Positions 45,782 through 52,942 of a stretch of 64,000 nucleotides of DNA are shown here, piece by piece (position 1 is the first letter of the stretch; the number at the start of each line of letters is the position of its first letter). The notes beneath the pieces are model-generated. The model saw only the letters and a list, made by a program, of their open reading frames with translations, did not search any database and had not been told where the DNA came from. The DNA is from an uncultured Draconibacterium sp. (GTDB lineage Bacteria > Bacteroidota > Bacteroidia > Bacteroidales > Prolixibacteraceae). The stretch covers positions 1,441,501-1,505,500 of the forward strand of contig NZ_OY771647.1 in assembly GCF_963674925.1 (NCBI RefSeq). Reading direction: 5' to 3'. The translations under genes and the position numbers were made by a program.

Positions 45782-48700
45782 ATGCTTCAAAATATAATTT
45801 CATTTAGTGTTCGTCAAAAATACGTAGCCTTATCATTGGTGGTGCTAATGGCTATTGCCGGCTATTTTTCGTTGATAAACCTTCCCATAAACTCGCAGCC
45901 GGATGTTACGCCGGTGCAGGTTTTGGTGATTACAAAAGCTGGTAGGTATTCTCCCTTCGATGTGGAGAAGCTGGTAAGCTATCCGATAGAAACGGCCATG
46001 AACGGTTTGCCTGATGTGGCGGAGGTTCGCTCGATATCGCAATTCGGACTGTCGGCAGTTACCGTTGAGTTTGATGAGGGAACCGATATTTATTTTGCCC
46101 GGCAGATCGTGAGTCAGCGGCTGCAATCCATTGTTGATGAATTGCCGCCGGGAGTGTCAAGCCCTTCGCTGGGGCCGATTTCAACAGCACTTGGCGAGAT
46201 TTATCAGTACGTGGTGAAAGGTGAAAATTACTCACTGTCGGAACTGCGCGAGATTCAGGATTGGTTGATCGCCCCGCAACTAAAAATTGTACGGGGAGTA
46301 ACGGAGATCAATTCGTTTGGTGGTTTTGTAAAACAGTACAACGTGATCATTCAGCCCGGTTTATTGCGCACTTATAGCATCGGTATTTCTGAAGTAATGG
46401 ATGCCATTGCACAAAACAACAGTGTGTCGGGTGGAAACTATATCCAGCATAATGGCGAGCAATACATCATCAGGGGAGTCGGGCAAATTACCAGCATGGA
46501 TGATGTGCGGAATATCATCGTAAAAAACATTAACAACAAACCCATTTTTATCAAGGATATCGCAAATGTTGTTGAAGGAAAGCAGATCAGGCAGGGTGGT
46601 GTTACCAAAGATGGGAAAGGTGAGGTAATTACCGGAATTGTGATGATGTTACGTGGTGGAAATGGCCGCGAAGTTATCTCCGAGATCGAAGATAAAATTG
46701 AAGAAATAAACCGGAGCCTGCCGGAAGGTGTAAGTGTTGAAAAATTTTACGATCAGTCGGATCTGATAAAAAGAACGACCTCAACGATTTCTACCAACCT
46801 TATGGAAGGTGGATTTTTGGTAATTGTAGTATTGCTTTTATTGCTTGGAGAGATTTCAGGAGCACTGATTGTTGCCATGGTAATCCCGTTCTCGATGTTG
46901 TTCGCTTTTATCGGAATGCGCGAATTCGGGCTGGCTGCCAACCTGATGAGTTTGGGAGCCATCGACTTTGGAATGGTAGTAGACGGTTCGGTGGTAATGG
47001 TAGAAAACATTGTTCACGATCTGCAAAAGAACAAGAAAGAGTCGAAAGATGAGATTATTCGTAAGGCCGCTAATCATGTGGTGCGCCCGATCTTTTTTGG
47101 AGTACTTATTATTCTGATGGTTTATGTCCCGATCATGACCTTCAAGGGAATGGAAGGAATTCTGTTCCGTCCGATGGCAATAACCGTTGCGGCAGCAGTG
47201 TTCGGATCGTTATTGCTGGCACTTATTTTTGTTCCGGCCATGTCGGCGGTTGTATTCCGTAAAAAGGTGAAAGTACGCCGGAATTACCTGATTGAATGGA
47301 TGCGCCCACGCTACCAAAAAGGACTGGAAAAGAACATGAACAAGATATGGTTTGTGGGATCTTCAGCCTTAGCCATCTTTATCGTATCACTATTTTTAAT
47401 GACACGTTTGGGAACCGAATTTTTGCCGGAGCTTGATGAAGGATCGATCCTGATCGAACAGGTTCGGATGCCATCGGTAACGTTGGAAGAATCGATGGAA
47501 AATGCGGATTGGCTGGCAGGGAAGATCATGGAGAATATTCCTGAAGTGGAGACCGTGGTACCTAAAACGGGTCGGTCGGATTTGGCCAACGACTGGATGG
47601 GCGTGCACCAAACCGATGTGTGGGTGGTACTTAAACCCATTGAAGAATGGACGAAAGGCGTAACAAAAGAAGATATTATAAGAAGGATAGAGCCTTATTT
47701 GCAAACTGAACCAGGTTTGGCGTATAACTTCACCCAGCCAATTGCCATGCGCGTTGATGAGTTAACCAGTGGTGTAAAATCCGATCTGGCAGTTAAAATT
47801 TACGGCGAAGACCTGGATGTACTCGACCAAATTGGGGAGAATATTTCCGGATTGTTGTCCGGCTTACCGGGTACCGATAATTACTATGTGGAGCAGTCAG
47901 CCGGACAGCCTTACTTAACCGTAAATATCGATCGTGAGGCCGTGGCGTCGTTTGGTTTGAATGTGGATGATGTGCAGAAAGTTGTGGAGGCCGGTATTGG
48001 CGGACAGGAAGCCGGGCAATTGTACGAAGGGCAACGACATTTTGGAATTGTGGTGCGCTATCCCGAAAATATACGCGACCAGTTACCAAAAATTGCAGAG
48101 GCTCCGGTGCATCTGCCTGGTGGTGGTTATATTCCTTTAAAACGTGTGGCGAATATCGAATTGCAGGAAGGCCCGCGCGAGATTCAGCGCGAAAATGGCT
48201 GGAGGCGTTTAATTGTTGGGATCAACATAAAAGACATTGACCTGGGGACCTACGTTTCGCAACTGCAGGAGCAGATCGATAAAAGTGCCAGTATCCCGTC
48301 AGGCTATTTTATCGATTATGGCGGAACTTTCGAAAATCAGCGCCGTGCCATGCGCCATTTAATGTTGGTAGTGCCGCTTTCCATCTTTATCATTATTGGT
48401 TTAATGTACCTGAACTTTGGGAAAATGCGTTACGCGATTCTGATCTTACTGAACCTGCCATTTGCCCTGTCGGGAGGAGTTTTCCTGCTATGGGTACGAG
48501 GAATGTATCTGTCGGTAACGGCCAGTATTGGATTTGTAGCCCTGTTCGGAGTCGCGGTGCTTAATGGTATTGTGCTGGTCGATCATATAAACATGTTGCG
48601 GAAAGAGAAAAAGGGCGATTTGAAAAAGCTGGTCATCGAAGGATCGGTCGATCGTTTGCGCCCGGTGTTGATGACGGCCCTGGTAGCGAGTTTGGGTTTT

Positions 48701-48862
48701 ATTCCAATGGCGTTTAATACCGGCCCCGGTTCCGAGGTACAACGTCCGCTGGCAACAGTGGTAATTGGTGGTTTGGTAACCTCTACATTTTTAACGCTTA
48801 TGGTTTTACCCATCGCCTATTACTGGATCGAACGCAAAAAGACTCCGGCTAAAGAGGCGTAG
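45782..48862 (+). CDS. czcA: Heavy-metal RND efflux pump (CzcA/CusA family)
   Basis: This 1026-residue inner-membrane proton antiporter exports divalent or monovalent metal ions. It has the expected two repeats of TM1 + periplasmic loop + TM2-6. The heavy-metal subfamily marker in TM4 is clear: GAIDFGMVVDGSVVMVENI gives D-F-G, D and E spaced as in CzcA. Other family blocks are LPINSQPDVTPVQVLV, RLGTEFLPELDEGSI and GVAVLNGIVLVDHI. The operon lies between the recombinase of platform 1 and the distal end of array 2, whose last site starts 9 bp after this stop. Which metal it exports is not evident. Confidence 0.92.
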   Translation: MLQNIISFSVRQKYVALSLVVLMAIAGYFSLINLPINSQPDVTPVQVLVITKAGRYSPFDVEKLVSYPIETAMNGLPDVAEVRSISQFGLSAVTVEFDEGTDIYFARQIVSQRLQSIVDELPPGVSSPSLGPISTALGEIYQYVVKGENYSLSELREIQDWLIAPQLKIVRGVTEINSFGGFVKQYNVIIQPGLLRTYSIGISEVMDAIAQNNSVSGGNYIQHNGEQYIIRGVGQITSMDDVRNIIVKNINNKPIFIKDIANVVEGKQIRQGGVTKDGKGEVITGIVMMLRGGNGREVISEIEDKIEEINRSLPEGVSVEKFYDQSDLIKRTTSTISTNLMEGGFLVIVVLLLLLGEISGALIVAMVIPFSMLFAFIGMREFGLAANLMSLGAIDFGMVVDGSVVMVENIVHDLQKNKKESKDEIIRKAANHVVRPIFFGVLIILMVYVPIMTFKGMEGILFRPMAITVAAAVFGSLLLALIFVPAMSAVVFRKKVKVRRNYLIEWMRPRYQKGLEKNMNKIWFVGSSALAIFIVSLFLMTRLGTEFLPELDEGSILIEQVRMPSVTLEESMENADWLAGKIMENIPEVETVVPKTGRSDLANDWMGVHQTDVWVVLKPIEEWTKGVTKEDIIRRIEPYLQTEPGLAYNFTQPIAMRVDELTSGVKSDLAVKIYGEDLDVLDQIGENISGLLSGLPGTDNYYVEQSAGQPYLTVNIDREAVASFGLNVDDVQKVVEAGIGGQEAGQLYEGQRHFGIVVRYPENIRDQLPKIAEAPVHLPGGGYIPLKRVANIELQEGPREIQRENGWRRLIVGINIKDIDLGTYVSQLQEQIDKSASIPSGYFIDYGGTFENQRRAMRHLMLVVPLSIFIIIGLMYLNFGKMRYAILILLNLPFALSGGVFLLWVRGMYLSVTASIGFVALFGVAVLNGIVLVDHINMLRKEKKGDLKKLVIEGSVDRLRPVLMTALVASLGFIPMAFNTGPGSEVQRPLATVVIGGLVTSTFLTLMVLPIAYYWIERKKTPAKEA

Positions 48863-48870
48863 CCGGCGCA

Positions 48871-48966
48871 AAACGGTGATGGTCTCACTCAAGGTGAGGC
48901 TATCACTATTCTGATCGCACACCACTGCAACCGCAATGTAATATGCAACTTGTTAGCCACTGATTT
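48871..48966 (-). repeat. attC-like site S8 (distal end of array 2)
   Basis: AAACGG (48871-48876) is followed by GTGATGGTCTCAC-tcaag-GTGAGGCTATCAC, a strong hairpin (48877-48907). The end box is GTTAGCC (48952-48958). GTTAGCCACTGATTT agrees at 12 of 15 positions with GTTAGCAACAAATTT, the complement of the start box of the same cassette (49494-49508). The long outer stem of the other sites is less clear here, so it may be partly decayed. Confidence 0.6.
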
Positions 48967-48967
48967 T

Positions 48968-49492
48968 TCATTTTGGTTCTGCTAGTTCAATTATTGTTTC
49001 TTTTCCATAGTCTTCAATAAAGGCGTTTCCGATAGAATCTCTTATTAAAGCATTTTCTATTGACATAGAATATGTTGTGTCATTTTTGTTTGTAATTCCG
49101 AGTGAATATTCATAATGGGTAATTGAGTCTTTCCAATAGAATTCTTCCCCTTTTATATCAAGTCCATAATGAGTTTTCCCGATAAAATGCTCAGGTTCTT
49201 GCTCTAATTCCTTTGTCAGAATATTTTTAAACTCTTTAAATTCTTTGTCAGCCAGGCTTGACGCCGAAATTTCAAATAAATGATTTTTCATTGTGCGAGC
49301 TGTAAATCTTTCATCTTTTTTAAATGCTACAAGTCCGAAGTTTTCTCCATATTTTTCTAATTCCACGAAATCAGTATTTACTGTGTCTCCGAGATTATGT
49401 CCATATATTTTTAATTGATTGTTTATTGATCTCGGAGTGCATGAAAAAATGGTCATGCAAACAACTAATAATATGTAGAATCTTCTCTTCAT
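48968..49492 (-). CDS. Cassette gene: small lipoprotein, unknown
   Basis: This is a 174-residue lipoprotein, started at the ATG 49490-49492 (MKRRFYILLVVCMTIFSC, lipobox cysteine at residue 18). The longer open frame would run back through attC-like site S5 and is rejected. The mature part has no recognised motif (for example NFGLVAFKKDERFTAR, HYEYSLGITNKNDTTYS). It is the last cassette of array 2; its stop is 2 bp from the end of site S8. AT-rich. Confidence 0.6.
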   Translation of the reverse strand: MKRRFYILLVVCMTIFSCTPRSINNQLKIYGHNLGDTVNTDFVELEKYGENFGLVAFKKDERFTARTMKNHLFEISASSLADKEFKEFKNILTKELEQEPEHFIGKTHYGLDIKGEEFYWKDSITHYEYSLGITNKNDTTYSMSIENALIRDSIGNAFIEDYGKETIIELAEPK

Positions 49493-49502
49493 TAAATTTG
49501 TT

Positions 49503-49634
49503 GCTAACGGTTTGCCAATATGAGGAGGCTGGGATTTCCGAGCCACTGTCTTGTCAAGCCGTAACTATTTTTATTAAATGTATAAACTTTAATTTAACCT
49601 CCGAACACCAGCTTACTTATATTGGCTGTTAGGC
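49503..49634 (-). repeat. attC-like site S5, intact
   Basis: This 132-bp element was not disturbed by insertions. GCTAACGG opens it. TTTGCCAATATGAGGAGGCTGGG pairs with the far arm (CCAGCTTACTTATATTGGC). The motif GGGATTTCCGAG (49531-49542) pairs in part with CTCCGAACACC. It closes with CTGTTAGGC (49626-49634), an exact GTTRRRY-type box. Read in the gene direction it starts GCCTAAC and ends GTTAGCA, the same layout as a classical attC. The end box GTTAGGCTTAG matches its own cassette start (GTTATGCTTAA, complement of 50374-50384). Confidence 0.78.
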
Positions 49635-50303
49635 TTAGTTTTTTATTACCTCACAGGTTCCAACATAAGGATTATATGGATTTCCATCACGTCTTACTTT
49701 ACCAATCACTGCATTTTCTTTAAACATTATCTTTCTCAATTCGACTACAGGTAATTTTCCGCGATAAGGTCCTTCTTTAAGTTTGGAGTAAGAAAAAATG
49801 ATGCATTTACAATCACAAATCATATGTTTTTGCGGTTTACCAAACAATTCAATTAATTGTGCCTTATTAAGTAACTTTAGTTGGTCTTTACTTTTTCCTC
49901 CTATTTCAAAATCTGCAAATACATTTATTATATCACCATTTTCATTCACTGAAATGCTTGAGTATTTTAAACTATCATTTCCTCCATGAAATCTTAATCC
50001 GTCAGAACCTTCAATGAAAAATACATCGTCTGGTGAATTTGTATATAAAAGCTGCTCAAAAAATTCAATAGTATCAATTTTAAAAGGCTCACCAATCACG
50101 TCAATAACGTAATCAATTTCGTCACCTGTTTTTATGTTCTCGAATCTATCAGAATCATATTTCTCTGTAAACACGGTGTTAAAATCAGGGTCGGGATTTG
50201 AAGCCTTGTCAACTTCTCTAAGTAAATAAATTACGAATCCACCTAAGATAATCAGGAATATTGCAATTCCAATTAGAATTCTATTCCTCAATCGTTTTGT
50301 CAT
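49635..50303 (-). CDS. Cassette gene: membrane-anchored protein, unknown
   Basis: This 222-residue protein has an N-terminal transmembrane anchor (ILIGIAIFLIILGGFVIYLL, residues about 9-28) and a periplasmic domain. The part IKTGDEIDYVIDVIGEPFKI followed by LLNKAQLIELFGKPQ looks like two SmpA/OmlA-type helix-hairpin motifs (GxxxxxVxxxxGxP), but this is a loose resemblance. CDCKC is a small cysteine cluster. It is the third cassette of array 2, with its stop touching the end of site S5. AT-rich. Confidence 0.6.
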   Translation of the reverse strand: MTKRLRNRILIGIAIFLIILGGFVIYLLREVDKASNPDPDFNTVFTEKYDSDRFENIKTGDEIDYVIDVIGEPFKIDTIEFFEQLLYTNSPDDVFFIEGSDGLRFHGGNDSLKYSSISVNENGDIINVFADFEIGGKSKDQLKLLNKAQLIELFGKPQKHMICDCKCIIFSYSKLKEGPYRGKLPVVELRKIMFKENAVIGKVRRDGNPYNPYVGTCEVIKN

Positions 50304-50373
50304 ATTTTTCTAATTCTTTAATATGAATTATTCACCTGTCGATATCTTCTTAATCCGGGGTCTTGTTGCCAAA

Positions 50374-50386
50374 TTAAGCATAACGG
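50374..50386 (-). repeat. attC-like site S7, left part, with IS target duplication
   Basis: TTAAGCATAACGG. The IS inserted after ACGG (50383-50386), duplicated at 52078-52081. The complement of 50374-50384, GTTATGCTTAA, is the start box of the membrane-anchored cassette. Confidence 0.7.
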
Positions 50387-52077
50387 CAGTCTGTCTAAAA
50401 ACCCTTTCCCGGGGCATTAAAATTGAGCTTTATTAAGTGGCCAGGGATGCGGATTTCATAACAGATGGTTTTTATTGTTTTGTATTGTATTCGGTTTCTG
50501 TGGTTTAAAAATAGCTCTAAAAGATCAAAAATTGAACATAAAACAGAAAAAATACTTGTGATGTATTTTTCTAACTTTTTTATGCCCACAATATTGATTA
50601 TTCGTCTGAGGTTGTATGCCGACATTATAAAACCAAAATCGGCTTCAGCTCTTTTCATGTACTTTTTGGTGATAATATAATTGAATCCCCACTGACGTTT
50701 AATGGTCCCGAAGGGGTGTTCCACAATGGCCTGCCGTCGTTTGTACAGTTTTTCGCTTTCCTGAACGCGTTTTTTGTTGTTTTCAATATTGCCGGCAAAC
50801 TCGCTTCGCCTGACTTGCTTGCCGTTTGCAGCCGATTTTGTGCACAGCGGGCGGACCTCACAACTTTTACATTTAGGTGTTGTGTAGTTGCGGAAGCGAT
50901 AGGCTGTTTCTCCGGCACCGTTTTTTGCGTGGTGCCAGTAGCCGGTGGTTCTTAGGGTGTGACCCTGCAAACAGGTGTAAGTATCGGTTTTCGGGTCGTA
51001 ATCAAAATGTTCCACATCGTACCTAAGGTCCGGAGCATGCGAGGCTCCTGAAAACGGAGGAATGGCTACAATTGCCGGAATACCGAGCGAATCGGCGATG
51101 GCCAGTTCGCTTCCGGTATGGTAGCCTTTATCGTAAAGGGCAGTAAAATCGTTGTGTCGAAGTATTGTCTTTGCTCTTCTGAGCATTGTTCCCATTGCCT
51201 TTTTATCGTTTGCATTGGTTATTTTATAATCGATAGGGATGTAGTTTTTTGCATCGACCGAAGTTTGCGCCGAGTAGGCTACTTCGGTAATGTTGTTGCG
51301 CGTGATCTGGTGACGGCTGTCGGGATCGGAAGTTGAGATCTGTCGTTGCCCCGATTTTTTTAGCTCTTGTTCAATCTTTTTATAGCCATCTTTTCGCTGG
51401 TTTTGCTTTTCAATTTCGTTTTCAATTTCCTGCTTTTTATCTCCATCGCTTTCGGCCAGTGCTTTGTTGTATTCAGCCAGTTTGTTTTCGATGTACTCCA
51501 GGTGACGGTCTATTTTCTTTTGGTTGTAGTTGTTCTTTTTGCTGTTCTGGGCACGCAGTTTTGTACTGTCGCCTGCAATCAGCGTTCCGCCAATAAGGTT
51601 AAAATACGTTGCAATCTTTACGGTTTCGCGGAATACTTTTTTGATGGCCTTTGGGTTATCGCGCCTGAAGTTAGCGATAGTGTTGTGATCGGGACGCAGC
51701 GTTTTCAATAGCCACATTAATTCAATGTTTCGCTTGCACTCCTTCTCCAGTTTCCTCGACGACCTTAACTGATTAAGATAGCCATAAATGTAAAGTTTAA
51801 GCAAGTCGGCTGGGTGGTAAGCAGGACGCCCGTTTTCAATATGGTCAACCCTGAATCCGAATTCTTCCAGCTTCAGACTGTTAACAAAAACATCGATTAA
51901 GCGCACTTCGTTGTCTGCATTTATGGCCTGGTCGAGCGACACCGGGAAAAGTGATATTTGTGATCTGTTTTGCCCTTTGAGATACTTCATGCCTGAAGAT
52001 ACTTAATCGCTGGGTTCAAAGGTGTTAACAACCTGCGGAGTTCTTAACAAATTGTGGTTAGGTTTTTAGACAGTCTG
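50387..52077 (-). mobile_element. IS1182-family insertion sequence, copy B
   Basis: This 1691-bp element has the same termini as copy A. The ACGG duplication is on both sides. It sits at exactly the same point of an attC-like site as copy A. Confidence 0.92.
50395..51990 (-). CDS. IS1182-family transposase, copy B
   Basis: This is a 531-residue DDE transposase, identical in protein sequence to copy A (30180-31775). Motifs are described there. Intact. Confidence 0.95.
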   Translation of the reverse strand: MKYLKGQNRSQISLFPVSLDQAINADNEVRLIDVFVNSLKLEEFGFRVDHIENGRPAYHPADLLKLYIYGYLNQLRSSRKLEKECKRNIELMWLLKTLRPDHNTIANFRRDNPKAIKKVFRETVKIATYFNLIGGTLIAGDSTKLRAQNSKKNNYNQKKIDRHLEYIENKLAEYNKALAESDGDKKQEIENEIEKQNQRKDGYKKIEQELKKSGQRQISTSDPDSRHQITRNNITEVAYSAQTSVDAKNYIPIDYKITNANDKKAMGTMLRRAKTILRHNDFTALYDKGYHTGSELAIADSLGIPAIVAIPPFSGASHAPDLRYDVEHFDYDPKTDTYTCLQGHTLRTTGYWHHAKNGAGETAYRFRNYTTPKCKSCEVRPLCTKSAANGKQVRRSEFAGNIENNKKRVQESEKLYKRRQAIVEHPFGTIKRQWGFNYIITKKYMKRAEADFGFIMSAYNLRRIINIVGIKKLEKYITSIFSVLCSIFDLLELFLNHRNRIQYKTIKTICYEIRIPGHLIKLNFNAPGKGF

Positions 52078-52081
52078 ACGG

Positions 52082-52210
52082 TCACTTGTATGTGGTAGGG
52101 CGGGATTTCTGGAAGAAATCCTGTCAGACCCGCAGGAAAGTAGGCACGAGGTCTGACTTGTCAGACTGCTAAAAACCCCGCCTGCCATATTACAAATTGT
52201 TGTGTTTTCG
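52082..52210 (-). repeat. attC-like site S7, right part, not split by an intron
   Basis: GTCACTTGTATGTGG...GGGCGGGATTTC pairs with CCCCGCCTGCCATATTACAAATTG. The end box GTTGTGTTTTCG (52199-52210) matches the start box of its own cassette (GTTGTGTTTCAG, complement of 52753-52764). It is closely similar to site S2 apart from the inner hairpin (GATTTCTGGAAGAAATCC here). It also shows what an un-invaded end box looks like (TTGTTGTGTTT), confirming the intron junctions elsewhere. Confidence 0.75.
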
Positions 52211-52256
52211 GTTTTTTTTCAATTTTTCAGTTCTCCATTATTTAAAAATCAATCAA

Positions 52257-52700
52257 CTAATCATAGTATGGAACGTGTTTCCTAAATCCAATGAGCAACT
52301 TATTATTTCCAAATCTCACAATAATTTGATTGAGTTTTTCAATTTCAAAAACAGCTTCTTTTCCGTGATTTATAGAAATGCCTACTGATTTAATTGTCTC
52401 AATTTTTGGGATTACTATCACATCTGCTAATTCAGTACTCCATTCAGTAGTTAATGCATATTCTCCGTATAATTTTCCGTTTATTTTAATCTCAGCGGAA
52501 TCATTCTCAAACGATGATTCAAAATAAATATGCAAGTTTCCATCATTTAAGTATTTATTGTCAAAATAATCCCTTGCAATTATTGGTTGGGTTTTCCAAA
52601 GTTCCCTATTTATTTCAACCTTGTATATATTCGAATTTTGAGAATAAATGTTATTTGAGCAAATAATTATCAGTCCGATTATTAGGAAATATTTCTTCAT
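52257..52700 (-). CDS. Cassette gene: small secreted protein, unknown
   Basis: This 147-residue protein has a clear signal peptide (MKKYFLIIGLIIICSNNIYS, cleaved near SQ). The mature part is beta-rich (LHIYFESSFENDSAEIKING, YALTTEWSTELADVIVIP) with no recognised family. It is the second cassette of array 2, between sites S6 and S7. AT-rich like other cassettes. Confidence 0.6.
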   Translation of the reverse strand: MKKYFLIIGLIIICSNNIYSQNSNIYKVEINRELWKTQPIIARDYFDNKYLNDGNLHIYFESSFENDSAEIKINGKLYGEYALTTEWSTELADVIVIPKIETIKSVGISINHGKEAVFEIEKLNQIIVRFGNNKLLIGFRKHVPYYD

Positions 52701-52752
52701 TGGTTTTATATTTTCTTAAACAATATCCAATTTATCTCCGCCTCTTTTTAAA

Positions 52753-52942
52753 CTGAAACACAACGGTTTATGTAAGTGGAGTGCGGGATTTCGGAGCTGT
52801 TCACTTTCATAACCGCACGGAGCCAATTCGTTTATTCAATATCTCAAATTTTCCGTCAATCGTCAAAGACGAATTGGCGGTGTTACAACGGAGAACTGCG
52901 GTTGAATTACCCGATGGAACCCGCATTACATTTACATTTTGT
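52753..52942 (-). repeat. attC-like site S6, split by group II intron 4
   Basis: CACAACGG (52759-52766) opens the site. TTTATGTAAGTGGAGTGCGGG pairs with CCCGCATTACATTTACATTT (about 52921-52940). GGGATTTCGGAG is present (52785-52796), and an internal pair CCAATTCGT / ACGAATTGG lies in the loop. The end box GT + TACCAACTGGC (54882-54892) matches its cassette start (GTTACCAACAAGC, complement of 57087-57099). Confidence 0.75.

Noticed and set aside
49493..49546. Upstream extension of the lipoprotein at 48968
   Set aside because: It overlaps site S5; the signal peptide and lipobox start at the ATG at 49490-49492.
30172..52077. Composite transposon made of the two IS1182-type copies carrying the recombinase and efflux operon
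   Set aside because: The copies are in the same orientation, but each has its own ACGG duplication on both sides, which indicates two separate insertions and not one unit with outer duplications only.
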